Positions 27,549 through 40,003 of a stretch of 64,000 bases of DNA are shown in pieces. Under the pieces are notes generated by a model. That model was not told the DNA's origin. It saw only the letters and a program-made list of their open reading frames with translations, and made no database searches. Origin of the DNA: Ficedula albicollis. Lineage: Eukaryota; Chordata; Aves; Passeriformes; Muscicapidae. Each line of letters starts with the position of its first letter. Positions within the stretch are counted from its first letter, which is position 1. The stretch covers positions 66,979,040-67,043,039 of the forward strand of contig NC_021675.1 in assembly GCF_000247815.1 (NCBI RefSeq). The letters run 5' to 3'. A program made the position numbers and the translations under genes.

Positions 27549-30500
27549 GGCAGCCATCATCATTATGGCTTTTGGTGGAAAGATTTAATGGGGAGTGAGT
27601 TGAAGAACTTAAATGTCGATAAACTTACTGTGGCCTCATAAATGCTCAAGTTCTGCCTTCCAATGGCAGAGTGGCCAGTGTTAATTTGGCTCTCAGCATT
27701 AGAATGAACTTCCAAGTGAGGACAGCCTTCCTCAGCTCTCAGAGTGGATCTCGTGTGGTTTGCCTGCCCAGCCTCTCAGCTGCTGGTTTTTAGGGAGCCT
27801 GCCTGTGCTTTCCTGATTTCCCCTGCTTTCCTGTGCCTCTCTGCTGTGTGTGTCCTGCTGCACGCTGCAGACTAATGCTGTAAATTGCACCATTGTGTAA
27901 TTGTTCATAAAAGCCTCATCAAGCCACACGTCCCTGCAAATGACACCAGAGCTCCTGCTCAGGTGGCACATAAGTCAATGGTGACTGCCAGGTCCAATCC
28001 CTCAGTGGACAGAAAAAAATAATTATTGGTACTTACAATCTTACCTCCAGACCTTATTGCTTCTGTGTCTTATTTTCAGAGGAAGGAGGGGACAATTACC
28101 AGCACTTTGATGGGGATATAAAGTGAGAGTTATTACCCATTGCTTAGTAACTTGGTTATTCTTCTTCATTTGAAAATTAGAAAGAAAAATCACAGGGAAA
28201 AATAAAGACACAAAAAGCCACACACACACAAAAGACAAACTTTAAGACATGACCTGTTGGGGTAGGATGGGTTCTCTGTCCTATACTGACATTTTTCCCC
28301 AGACAAAGTCACCTCATAGAGTCAGGAGGCCTCTCAAAATGGCCATGGAGCTGCTCCTTTGTAAAGTAAATTACAGCTGGCAAAAAGCTGGAAGTGCTGC
28401 TGTCTTTGCTGTCCTTGAGGTAGTGCTGGTCACTACAAAGCAGGGAGTGAATTAGGGCCAAAAGAAGGAGGGAATATTTGAATATTGTACCTGCATTGCA
28501 GTGAAGAAAATTCCACTCCAAAATGAACCAGGAGAACAGAAATCTCTTACTAAAAATGATTTAGCAAGACTGAGGATCTTGTTTTGTTGGGGTGTGAGGG
28601 TGTGTGCCTGGTGTACAGAGTGGGACATCCTGGTGATCTCCAAATCCACAGTTCCCGCCTTGACTTTGTTCACAAGATCTTCCTCTTGTGGCTACAGCCT
28701 CACAAACACCATCACCCCCACCCCAAAAACCAGACTTCCACCGGGCTTTGGCAGTAGGTTTCAAATTTATCCTTTTGGGAAGAGGAGAGTGGATAGTCTG
28801 AGCATGGGTAGACAGGTGGAAAAATAAAAGTGGTCAGAATATTTCAGTTTTGAAGAGATTTTAATCTGGCCAAGATGTGCAAAGCAATCTTTGCTTTCCC
28901 TTGCCCGTTGAAGGTTGTGAAGGGGTGCTGGAGTTAGGTGGGAGCATTCCCCATGTTCCTCCACCACTGTTCCCATAGACACCCAAAGAGCCTCCTGATT
29001 ATGGAAGAAAGGTGTGGATACAATGGATCCCCCACTTCCCTCCTTTTCACCCTCATTCCTTCCCCAGTAACCAACCCACACCTACTCATTTGTTTTCTCT
29101 CCAGTGGTCACAATTCTGCTGTGTCCACCCCCAAACTTGCTGTTTCTGATATGGTTATTTGCTGTTTCTGATATTTGCAATCTCATCTTTTGCAGCACAG
29201 CTGATTTAGCTCCCCAGGTGCTGCTCTTGCCTTGCCACACTTGGAGGCCCAAAAGATCCCTGGTGTTCCCATCCAGGTACCCAACCAGTCTGGCCACTCC
29301 CCACAGCACTATCTGCAGGTTTATTGGCTTCTCACATTGTTGTTTTATACATTCAGCACATACTTGTGTCATCCCTAGCAGTTTTCCACATCCATCCAGT
29401 TATCCAGACCTCAGCCAGAGCTTTGTCCTCCACCTGCAGCCTCAGCACTCACCTGCATGGTCAGCAGGGAGGAAGTATTGCCTTGCTTCATTCATTTCAG
29501 TGATGATTAATCTACTATCTTTGGGCTTTCTCTGTTAGAAAAGTTAACTATTTTAACTTGTGTTTTAATAAAACTTAGCTTTTAGGGGCTGAAAAGCCTT
29601 TTGAGTCTCTCCAAGAGCAGAGACAGAAGGTGAAGGCACATTCCCATTAGTCCTTGTCACTGACATCGTTGCTTCACTGCTCAGGTTCAAATTCCTCTAA
29701 CCAGTCCTTTGCCTTATTTCTGGAGACTTCTGCCTCAGATCTCTCCCTGGGAAACACTTGTGACAGGAGCAAGTGAAACCCTTCTGAGAGGAGATGTTCC
29801 TTGGGGAAGCATGTCTGATTCTGGAGCTGTGCAGCAGTGTTGGGTCAGCTCCCTCCCCACCCTTTGCTGTCCAGGATAATGCTGTGCAGCATTTGAGTAA
29901 TTTGAGTAATTCTCAAATGAGAATGAGCAGTGAGTTAGGAGGATGCTCAGCTTGATCCACCAGTGCCCATTTACTGGTTTAGGTGTGAATGAGAAGAGGA
30001 AGAGCACCCAGCAATTCCTCACTGACTCCTTACTTTGGCAGAAATACCAATCTGTAAAATCAAGAACTGTTGAGTCATTACTTGCACATATTATTCAGTT
30101 CTTCTTCAGGGCTGATATTTTTAATTTTTTTTTCTGGAGAGGGTAGTGAAGGAATATCTTGAAAAAATTCAATTATAATTTTTTCCCCATTACTTAATAC
30201 AAAAGGCTCTGTGACTTTCCTAGGGGCTGCTTGCCTTAGAAACATCTGCATGAGACAAATATTTGAACATAAAGCTTTACAGCAAAAAAAAAAAAAACAA
30301 AAAACAAACCAAACCAAAAAACCAAAATACCAAACCAAAGCAACCAAAAAGGAATTTTACCCTTTTGGTTGCTTGAGACCAGATCAAGAGAGAAAACTAC
30401 AAGAACACAGTTCTTCCTATGTCCAAAATAAATAACAAAAGGAAGGGAACTTCCCCAAATCATGGTGATTAGGCATTAATTCTGTGAACTGATGTCACCT

Positions 30501-32947
30501 CCTACATTGAGCTCTGGTGAAAGGATGGCAGAGGAAGGGATGGATATGTCCCAAATGGTAGGTCCCTGTAGGCAGGAGCCATTGCAGGGATCCTATGGAA
30601 GGAAATAATGTCTGGCTACCCATATGTGCATGTGGAAAGCATCCATCATTATTACTTATTCTGTGCAGGCTCATTATTAACATGCAGCTCACAGAAGCTA
30701 ATGGCTAAAAAATCAATCCTGCTCATTGAAGAGAATGGGAAAGAAAGAATTTTTTCCTCCCTTCAAGTGGTTTGGAAGATAGCTGTTTCCACCTTGAAAC
30801 ATTGTTCAGGGGGTGAAAAAATAAATAGGGGGAGGGAAAAGGAAAAGCAGGGAAAGTAAGTAAATTTGTGTTGTGAGTAGCAGGCTCTGAAATGCTCTGC
30901 TGGTCTGTTTTAGGAAAGAGAAATAGCTCATAAAAAAAAAAGTGAAAGAAGCCTTCCTTAATTTTCAGTTTGGCAAGAAGTTATTGTAGAGTGGCTGGGC
31001 CAATACTCTCCTAAAGCAAGTCCCAGGTGGTGGCAGAGCTTTGACAGTTACAGAAATGTGATGTGTTTTCTAGATAAACTGATATTTTCATGTTTTATTT
31101 TCCTTTCCCAAGATACTTTGGCAACTGCTGCCCAGCTTGTTTCACATAATCCTTGAAGCAATTAGCACTGAAGATCCCCTCGTGATTTAGGAGCAACAGA
31201 TCCCAGAGCTGAAGAACACAAAAACCAGCCTCCAGTTCCCATCAGGCTTTAAATCCAACACCCCAAAAGATCCAGGATCTGTTTAAACTGGGATTTCTTG
31301 TGGGAAAGCAGAAGAACTTCAATGCCTGGCAAACCTGACTGTCAGCTGGTTAAGAGCTGGTGAAATTATTCTTTGCTTGTGTCACTTGCATCCCTTAAAC
31401 AAGCCTGAAAGAGGAAAAATGCAAGTTCTGTTTGCTTATTATGGTTGTAAGGATTCTTACAGCTCTTTAGCAGGACATAACAACTTAGAGAAACAAGTTT
31501 TATTATGGCTCATTTGGGGCCTTCCAGCTTTTGTGTGACTTGTTTTTTCAAAGTCTCAAACTTCTCCTAGACCAACTTCTCTGACACATTTTTCATGAAG
31601 TAGAGCCAAAAAGGAGGAAATGATTTTACAGCAACAATCAAGGAGGAAAAGAAATGGAAGGGGAATGTGCAGGATTTATACTCACTCCTTCCTCTGAGTG
31701 TCTCCCAAGCAATCTGGGAGGAATCCTGTTTCAGGTACTATGAATGTGCTGTGATGAATAAAGTCGCAATTTAAACATTGCCAGTGCAAACTGGAGGTGG
31801 ATTCAGAGATCACACACAGGCTGCTGAACGGGAGAAAGGGACCTGCTTAAAATTCTGGTGTGTTCTCTGCACGAGCCAACGCACGACTGAGATGGTGGGT
31901 GTTTGAATACCTGCACACCTTTTATTTTATAGATAATGTAATTATATTCTCACTTCAGCTCACCTATAAAAAGAACTCAAATTTGCAATAAAAAGATCTT
32001 TACCCCTTTTCTGCTGATTGTTGCTTAGCAAAGTATTTCACACAAGAGGTTTGTTATCTTTAATAGCACTAAAATTACTTTAAGCAATTACCTGCATCAT
32101 TTTAAACTCTACAGAGGTTATTAAAATATTCTCATGGCAACTATAAAGAAATAAGAAAATAAATAAAGACTGAATTGCACTTTGTCTCAAAAAGTCATTT
32201 GCCTTAAAGCATGTTTGGTCCTTAATTTCTAAATAGGCATCTTTGTTTCCTGAATTGAATACTCTCTTCTATGACCTTCCACATTCCAACTTTAAAGGTG
32301 GGTCTTTTCTTAAAATAACTATTTCAATTTCAGAACAAACAGAAAAAACCAAACATGTATTCCAAAATACCCCTGCATGGCCAACCTAACCATGAACAGA
32401 ACAATCCCAGAAATCCCAGAACAATCCCAGAAATGAACCTGAGCTTTGGAAATCTACTTATAAATCTCTTCTTGCTTTAGTATGAGGAACCAGAAACTAA
32501 CTACCTAAGACTCAATGTCATGTCCTACATGTGGCTTTGATTACTTTTATTTCTCTTTAGGCAGAAATTTCTTACAGCACCCAGTGGCATAGACCAGCTG
32601 AGGAAGAACTTTCCACTTCTGGTGTTTGCTAAGTGTTGCTCTGGACTCCCACCAGGAAAGCAGGAATTTTACAAGAATTTGCAGAATTATCAGAAGAATC
32701 TTGTTGCTTTACATCCTAGAAAATGATGCAGAGTAGTAAAATCACTTTGCTGCCTGTGGTTGTCCTCTTTACTGGTCCTCTTTTGATTTCCATCTCAGCA
32801 TCAACAACGTGGAGCTGAAGGAGTGGCTTTTTATAGAATAATGATGTTGAAGGAAATTCGCATGGTTCTAATTAGGGGATGAAAGGAGCAATTAATTTAG
32901 AGAGTTTTGACTTCTGTGCTAGAGACATCACTCCAGCAGACCTCCTG
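27549..32947. other. unique non-coding DNA
   Basis: The longest stretch without a recognised repeat or gene. It contains an A-rich run with CAAAC/CCAAA motifs at about 30285-30350 and a short direct repeat of CAATCCCAGAAAT type near 32400. The 31.9-32.2 kb part is very AT-rich. All open frames are short and lack domains. Confidence 0.5.
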
Positions 32948-33095
32948 GAGCAGGGCAGGAACATTTCAAAGCACAATGCTGCAGCATGGCAAAAGTGTCA
33001 GTGAACATAAAAGCAAAATAAGAGCAGGGCAGGAACATTTCAAAGCACAATGCTACAGCATGGCAAAAGTGTCAGTGAACATGAAAGCAAAGTAA
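32948..33095 (+). repeat. two-copy tandem duplication, 74-bp unit
   Basis: GAGCAGGGCAGGAACATTTC begins at 32948 and 33022. The copies abut and differ at about three bases (CTGCAGC/CTACAGC, ATAAAAG/ATGAAAG, AAAATAA/AAAGTAA). Confidence 0.93.
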
Positions 33096-34843
33096 ATTGG
33101 AAGAATAGAAAATATAGAGCAATTATGTTACCATTTCATTCATTTTTACATGTTCTGTTGAGACAGCAGATTTGTAATGCCCACTGCAATTCAGAATCCC
33201 ATTTTTTTCACAGTTGTTATTAAACCAAGTGGTTTCTTATATACTTTTTTCCTCTATTGAAGACCCCAATCCCAGAAAACCTGGAGGCAGCATTCCTCCC
33301 AGGTTCCTGCAGAGTCCAGGGTTAGGTGCATCTTGGTCACGGTGTGGCTTTCCCCCAGTAAGCTGTGACTTGAAATCAATTACAATCACAGTGGAAGAGC
33401 TGAAAGTTGCTGACTCAAGCAGCCCTTTCTGGCAGCTTTGCACTTAGTGCTTCCTTGTCTCCCACCTCCACAGATAAAAGCTGGAATCAGAGATCAGAAC
33501 TCCCTCAGGCTGTTCAGCTTCTGACATCTGCAAAGCCACCAGTTCAGAGATGATGTCAAAATCATTATCTGCAGCTGAACGAGAAACATTTCCTTTTGTT
33601 CGCAGTCACACAGGCAAGTCCTTTCTTTATTATTTTCATATGATTTCACAGGGCTTGAGGCCAGAAGGGGTGATTAGATAATTTAATTTGTCTTGCTGTG
33701 AATTGAAAGTCACTGCTTCCTTCTTAGACTCTCCCAGGTGACTTTGAACTCAAGCACTCATCCCCACAGGCAGCCAAACCTCTGGGAAATTGGAGAAATG
33801 GACACAAACTTAGTACTTAGGCTCCTGTGATGGCAAGGAACTAACTCACAATGCTGTAAGTCCTAATTCTTGGTCCCAGTGCTCCAGAGAAAGCCAAACT
33901 CCAGGTGAAGAGCTCTGGAAACGCAGGGTAGTAGAACCAAGGGGAGAGTTTTCCCTCAGGCTGAAGCTTTTGGGTGAGCTGTGATCCCTGAGCTCTGCTG
34001 ATCACATCGGTGGCTTGAGAAAGCAGGGAAGCCTGAGTGTACTGAAATTAGCACAGGTCAGGCTGCCCAGAGCTAACTTTGAAGGCAGCCACCTCCAAAG
34101 ATCTCCTTCCTAAACATGGTGACACCACCCTGCCCTGTCAGTGTCTCTGCAGGAAACAACAGCTCTGTTTCTAACCTGAATTAATCTCATGTAGGATTTC
34201 ATCAGCTCCAATTTTCATTTCGCCTCTCCAAGCTAAAATCAGCACACTAAGGGTGAGTTGCAGTCAGGTGTCAATAATTCTGCAAGTTTTAGGGTTCCCC
34301 ACTTGCCCTGCAGCAGGGCCAAGGTCTCCTGTGTGACATCTGCCAGGTCTGAGCTCCCTGAGACACCCCAAAGCATCTTGGATACCTGTTTTAGGTAATT
34401 AATTAGACAACTGACCCTGCTCTCAGCTCATACTGCAACACCCACGTTATATGTGTTATGTGTAAATTGTGTGAGTTTTCCAGTTTTTAAAACTAATTAC
34501 AGCTAACATGAACCTAACACTCGCTATTTTTTTATATAACAAATTTATCAGAGATTTAGGTGCAGACATAAAGGATTAAAAGAATTAAATTCTGAGGCTA
34601 ATTAGTCTCCATTCCAGAGTTCAGGCAAAACTCACACGTTGACTTGTGGGTCTAATATAAGTCTAACAAAGTTGGCATTATTCACTTGTCAAATATCAAA
34701 ATTTATATATTAAAAAGGAAAAAAAATGGCATCAGGCACATACAGATTCTCTAGTGTGGCTGCAATAGTAAGGAAAACTTCAATTTTTTCTGAGGAAAAA
34801 AAGTAATTCCTGCTGTAGGCTTGGAAATCCTCAATGGAGAAGA
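33096..34843. other. unique non-coding DNA
   Basis: No gene or repeat is recognised up to the purine array. Confidence 0.5.
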
Positions 34844-35336
34844 AAGAAAGAAGAAAGAAGAAAGAAGAAAGAAGAAAGAAGAAAGAAGAAAGAAGAAAGA
34901 AGAAAGAAGAAAGAAGAAAGAAGAAAGAAGAAAGAAGAAAGAAGAAAGAAGAAAGAAGAAAGAAGAAAGAAGAAAGAAGAAAGAAGAAAGAAGAAAGAAG
35001 AAAGAAGAAAGAAGAAAGAAGAAAGAAGAAAGAAGAAAGAAGAAAGAAGAAAGAAGAAAGAAGAAAGAAGAAAGAAGAAAGAAGAAAGAAGAAAGAAGAA
35101 AGAAGAAAGAAGAAAGAAGAAAGAAGAAAGAAGAAAGAAGAAAGAAGAAAGAAGAAAGAAGAAAGAAGAAAGAAGAAAGAAGAAAGAAGAAAGAAGAAAG
35201 AAGAAAGAAGAAAGAAGAAAGAAGAAAGAAGAAAGAAGAAAGAAGAAAGAAGAAAGAAGAAAGAAGAAAGAAGAAAGAAGAAAGAAGAAAGAAGAAAGAA
35301 GAAAGAAGAAAGAAGAAAGAAGAAAGAAGAAAGAAA
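34844..35336 (+). repeat. (AAGAAAG)n heptanucleotide array, about 70 copies
   Basis: An essentially perfect 7-bp purine repeat about 490 bp long, bordered on both sides by a GAAA-type tetramer phase. All frames stay open because the heptamer has no stop codon on either strand: the plus strand gives cyclic KKEERRK peptides and the minus strand FFLLSSF. The long ORFs here are therefore artefacts. Purine-pyrimidine mirror symmetry makes triplex (H-DNA) formation possible. The high purity indicates recent expansion and likely length polymorphism. Confidence 0.96.
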
Positions 35337-35341
35337 GAAAG

Positions 35342-35429
35342 ATCCTTGTTGCATTTGTTGATCTTAAGATGGTTATGGACCTTCAAGAAAACAGTGAGAA
35401 GAGAAAACTGGACATGAACATATCTCACA
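35342..35429. other. short non-coding flank
   Basis: Links the heptamer array to an old CR1-like fragment, and may be part of that fragment. Confidence 0.3.
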
Positions 35430-35900
35430 GAAGGAGTTTCCAGCAGAATCAGGAAATTATGTGGTGCTATAAAATCTCATTTAGAATGGTAACATATAGT
35501 TCTAATCACACATATTCAAGAAGGATTAACTAAAATTGAAACAGGTGATGGAGAGCATACCTTAGTTATAAAAAAAGGTGATAGCTTTGCTTATTCAACC
35601 TAGAGAACTGCAATTTAAGGGGAATGAGAATATATTGACATAATGATATGAGAGACTTTGCAACTACATCAGAATCTTTGGCAGAAGAAGTTTTAAATAA
35701 ACACCTGACAGCAGTGCAAAAAGCTTTAAAAGGATTGTGGCTACATTTCACCTGGATATCTGAGGGAAGTTAAGCTCCAAAAGGTTGTAGTTCTGCAGTG
35801 ACTTTTCTACAGGGACAATAGAGGAGGAGCCTGAGGTTTCATTTCAGTTGTAGCACACAGTTGTACAAAACAGATGGAGAAGGGACAGGCTGAGTAAAGA
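35430..35900 (+). mobile_element. ancient CR1/L3-like LINE fossil
   Basis: The order of motifs TCAAGAAGGATTAACTAAAA, TTGAAACAGGTGATGGAGAG, AACTGCAATTTAAGGGGAAT, ATATGAGAGACTTTGCAACT and GAAGTTTTAAATAAACACC resembles the 3' end of old CR1/L3 elements (binding of 'aaaaggatta... gaaaaggtgcaGAG', 'aggggagatatgat' in the family). It is heavily diverged, so the call is tentative and the limits are approximate. Confidence 0.4.
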
Positions 35901-38556
35901 AATTTCTGTCCATTTTATGTCTTACATTGAAAAGTATAACTTTTTGTCCCTGATCAAACTAACTTGTGATTTTTTTTAGTTTGTTTGGCTTTTTTTTTTT
36001 TTTTTAATATATTTCCATTGCACAACACATTTAGGGCAGAACTGATTTGATCTTTTCTATTTATATTCTTGTAGTTGATGACAATTGATGTTCTTTCACT
36101 TGGGTTTCAAAGGCATGAACCTCATGATCAATTTATGCCTTGCCACAATTCACCTCAGGACACGATAGATACCTGGCATGCAGTTCCTGGGTAACAGATC
36201 TTTAGGACAGCTTAATGACTGATGCAGCTGTGCAAGTGGTGATGATGAAAAGAAAATCCATATTTCAGTTTTCACTCAAAATAGGGGACATTCAATCAGT
36301 AATTCCGAGGGAGGACAAAGGCAGAGATGTGAAAGATTTTGGCCTCTGCTCATTTTTATAGCTGTCAATAGAAATAGTTTATGTGGGCTCCTGGATTTAC
36401 TCAAAGACAGGGTGCAGATGGCCTATTTGTCATTAAAAGAGCATTTTAATGCAAGCTTGACCAGGTCTGAGATGTTATCATTTAGAAACTGTGAAATGTC
36501 ACTGACCTTTCCTTACAGAGGTTTGATGATCAGAGATAAAGTGAAGATGAGAGTGGCAGTCATGTCAGACCTGTGGGGAGGGAAACTGGGCAAGTCAGAG
36601 GAAGCACTTTGAGCCCCATGGCCCCAAATCACCAAATTTGATGCACATCTGACTTCAAGCACAGCAAAAGGACGTACACAAAACAAATCACCTGCCTAAG
36701 CTGGACCCGTTTTTAATCTCAGCCTGGGATGAGACCCAAAAAGAATAAAGGCATTAAATTGCCCAGAAAGAAAAGTAGTATGTACAAAAGTTGCTGTTAT
36801 TTACTGACATTAAGAAATGCCAGCAGAGAGTTCAGATCACTGGCCCCTCTGAGTCACTCAGGCTGTTCAGGAAGTGATGGTCAAGCTGAACTCAAAACAG
36901 GCAGAGAAATAGATTATTTTAATCATTGCTTGAAAAGCCGTAATTTATTGAATTCTGGAATATAAATTTTGCCAGATTTGTAGAAAGTAGGATAGGGAAT
37001 AACAGAAGTCCACCAGAGATGCAACTTGTCTCAGTGTGCAAGTAGGGAACAGGGAGCCTCCCATTGGATGTGAATTTGCAGTTAAAGGCTCAAATGAGGG
37101 TTTGCTTTGGACCCATCCAGCTCTTATTTCTGCCCATGCTTGGCTCCATGTAGTGTAGGAGAGAACAGGGGGATACAAATGAAAGAAGAGTCTCTGGAAG
37201 TGCTTTTTCAGTGTGGTGTAAGGAGGGGACAGTGAGAAGGGAGATGTCCCAGGCAAGCAGCACTGATTGAGAACAGCGGTAAAAAATATTAATCTAAAAC
37301 TTGGTTTGAAGCAGGGAGATGTTTCCCCTGTCTTTCAGGCAACAAAATTCAGGGCAGGCGTGTTCTGGTGCAGATCAGAAACAAAATGGTGCCTCAGGTC
37401 GGAAATGGTGTGAACTTGAGCAGATGATGAGGTAAAGATGGGATAAATTAACTTCTGCCTGCTTTGCTCTGAGGGCTGGCACCACCCCTGCTCTCTCAGG
37501 TGCTGTTAATGGTCCCAAAGTGACCACAGGGGAGCAGGACAAAGCAAGGGAAGCTGCCTCTTACCACAGCAAGCCCACCACCTTTATACCTGTGTGGAGC
37601 TTTGGTTGCCCAAAAGTTGATGTCTCCCTGCAGTCCAGCACCCTGGGCAGGTAATTGGACATTGATGCCTTTTTCTTTGAACTGTTTGCTGCAGCGCTGG
37701 AGGATTTTGTTAGACATTTTATCTTTCATGTATCACTCACATGGTTTTGGCAGCTCTCCCAAAACAGTGATGCTCTTTGAAATTATTTCTGGTTTTTGGT
37801 AGTTTGGTTGCTTTCAGAGAGCATCCTCTCTGCTGGGTTTGGATTAGAACAGCTCTTCCTTTAAGGTACTTACAGGTGAATTTCAAGGGGCAGAAAGGGA
37901 AGGAGAGGGGTGAGTTGCACCTGAATTCATGAGAAAAAGTAAAGGGCAGCATTATAATTTTCCTGTTTCTAACATAACAGCAGTCTAGTCAGGCCAGTGA
38001 TCTATGCCTGGGAGGGAGAGCATTTCATTGGCAAAGAGACCTGGCAGGGGGAAGAAAAAGGCAGGTGAATTGTTCCCATATATTTATGGAAAAAAACCTT
38101 CATTCTGCAAAGGAGAAAGAAATCAGGGAAACTTGCTGTTCCCAGGCAAAGGAGCCCAAAAGCTAAACTTTTGATTAAACTCCTGCACTGAAAGGTCAGT
38201 GGGCTGGTTCATCTTCCCAGGAGAATCCTCTCCACAGGACAAGCCCGTGGCTGCTCCCAGCTGGGGCAGTGGATGTTTTATGGCCCTGAGCTTGCAGGGA
38301 GGCTCAGTCCCACAGATGATTCACACTGCAGATGCTGAGGCACTTTCATTCCAGGAATCACTACGGAATGAGGTTTTATATTGCAGCATTGAAATACTCG
38401 GGGAGAATCTATTAGGGCAGCTGCAGGTTGGGGTCAGCAGGCAGCACAGAGAGGAGCCCAGGGGACTCTAATTTACACAAACTCTCTACCATGAGCAAAC
38501 ACACCAGGGGTGGCATTTAAATGGTCTCTTCACTCTAGCTGTGCTACCAAAACAAG
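35901..38556. other. unique non-coding DNA
   Basis: A T run of about 17 at 35989-36005 is the main simple-sequence feature. No gene or clear mobile element is recognised. Confidence 0.5.
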
Positions 38557-38935
38557 TAATTTGTGGATGACACTAAACTAGGGGGAGAGTCTGATGTGAC
38601 AAATGATAGAGTGGCTGCCCGGGGGACCCAGATTAATTTGAAGAAAAGGCTAAATTAAACTCTGTGAGGTTTGGCAAAGAAAGCACAAAACTCTGCTCTC
38701 GGGGTGGAGGAAGCAGCTGGGAGCTGAGTGCCTGCACAGCAGCCCTGGAGAGGAGCTGTGAGGGTGGGGAGCCCTGGCACAGGAACTGTGGGTGCCCCTG
38801 GATCCCTGGAAATGTCCAGGGCTGGGCTGGATGGGGCTGGGAGCGACCTGGGCTGGTGCAAGGTGGCCCTGCCCATGGCAGGGGTGGGATAGGTGGTCTC
38901 TAAGGCCCAACCCAAACCGTTCTGTGACCTGAGGG
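38557..38935 (+). mobile_element. CR1 LINE 3' region (plus), internally deleted
   Basis: Begins with TTTGTGGATGACACTAAACT, the tail of the CR1 reverse transcriptase region (FVDDTKL-like), continues with TCTGTGAGGTTTGGCAAAG and CCTGGATCCCTGGAAATGTC, then TGCCCATGGCAGGGGTGGGA and CAACCCAAACCGTTCTGTGA at the 3' end. Internal parts are missing and the frame is destroyed, so it is a dead fragment. Overlapping ORFs on the minus strand (182 and 131 codons, 38.65-39.2 kb) are shadows of it. Confidence 0.85.
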
Positions 38936-39853
38936 TGATCAGAGCTGCCAGGTAAAACCTGATCTGTAAAAGGACGGATCGTGCTGTGAGGGGTTGTGTC
39001 CTGCACAAAACCCAGCAGGAGAAATTTATTCCCCATGGCTGGCACTGCTTAGGGTGCCACAGGAGGAAGGGGACATGGGGAAGATCACATGAAGGGCCAC
39101 CATCCATCCAGGCTGTGCTGGGAGGGAGCTGGGCTGGCCAGGGCTGTGGAACGTGATGAACCTGAGGGAGAGACCAGAAGAGCAATCCGTACATTTTATC
39201 CATATCACACCATAAGGGGTTACACTAACACTTTTTCTTTAAAATTTAAACCAAGGCCCAGAGCTTTTTTCTTTTTTTATACTTTTTTTTTTTTTTTTTT
39301 CCTTCTTTTTCTGAGGATTGATTGCCTGGGAGTGCTGATGGCTTGGAGCAAGACTGCAGGGTGTTGAGGCAGCTGGCCATCATTCTCACAGGAAATGCCC
39401 GAGAGTGAGGCTGTTACTGCAGTTGGAAGAGCATGTTCTAGTGGGCACTAAGTTGTGGGATTTGTTGTCATTTTTTATTTCCTGTGCTGTGAAATAATTT
39501 CTGAGGAAAAGGAAGAAGAATCAAAACAATTTCTCCAAGGTGGTAGGAGGCAGAGCAGGGAAGTGGAAATGCCTCAAATGGTTAATATCAGGGGTGGGTG
39601 AAAGTGGTTTGACAAGGATTTCAGGAGTTTTCTGCATTCTCACTGCAAGAGGTCATCTAATATGAATGATGCCTGAGCAAAATTTTTAAGGGCTGGACGA
39701 ACGTAGCCATTAGCAACTTCAACCAACCTTGAAAACTTATTTACAGGAATTTATCTCAAGTTTCATGCATTTATTTGTAAGCAGATTTTCCTTGTTTGAT
39801 AAAAAAACCATATTTTGCTCATCATGCAAAATTATTCAGTGATGTTTCCTGTG
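38936..39853. other. unique non-coding DNA
   Basis: Contains T-rich tracts near 39268-39312. No feature is recognised. Confidence 0.5.
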
Positions 39854-40003
39854 AGAATATTCTCTGACATGCACAGACATTTACTGCAGAAATGACTTTC
39901 AAGATTTGCTGTTCTGAATTTGCTATTTAGAATATTCTCTGACATGCACAGACATTTACTGTAGAAATGACTTTCAAGATTTGCTGTTCCGAATTTGCTA
40001 TTT
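39854..40003 (+). repeat. two-copy tandem duplication, 75-bp unit
   Basis: AGAATATTCTCTGACATGCA begins at 39854 and 39929. The copies abut and differ at about two bases (ACTGCAGAAA/ACTGTAGAAA; GTTCTGAATT/GTTCCGAATT). Confidence 0.94.

Noticed and set aside
34710..35428. Several 175-225 codon frames on both strands
   Set aside because: The AAGAAAG heptamer has no stop codon in any frame or strand, so the frames are inevitable and carry no coding evidence.
38655..39203. 182-codon minus-strand frame
   Set aside because: It overlaps an antisense CR1 3' region, and the Pro/Ser/Leu-rich peptide is its shadow.
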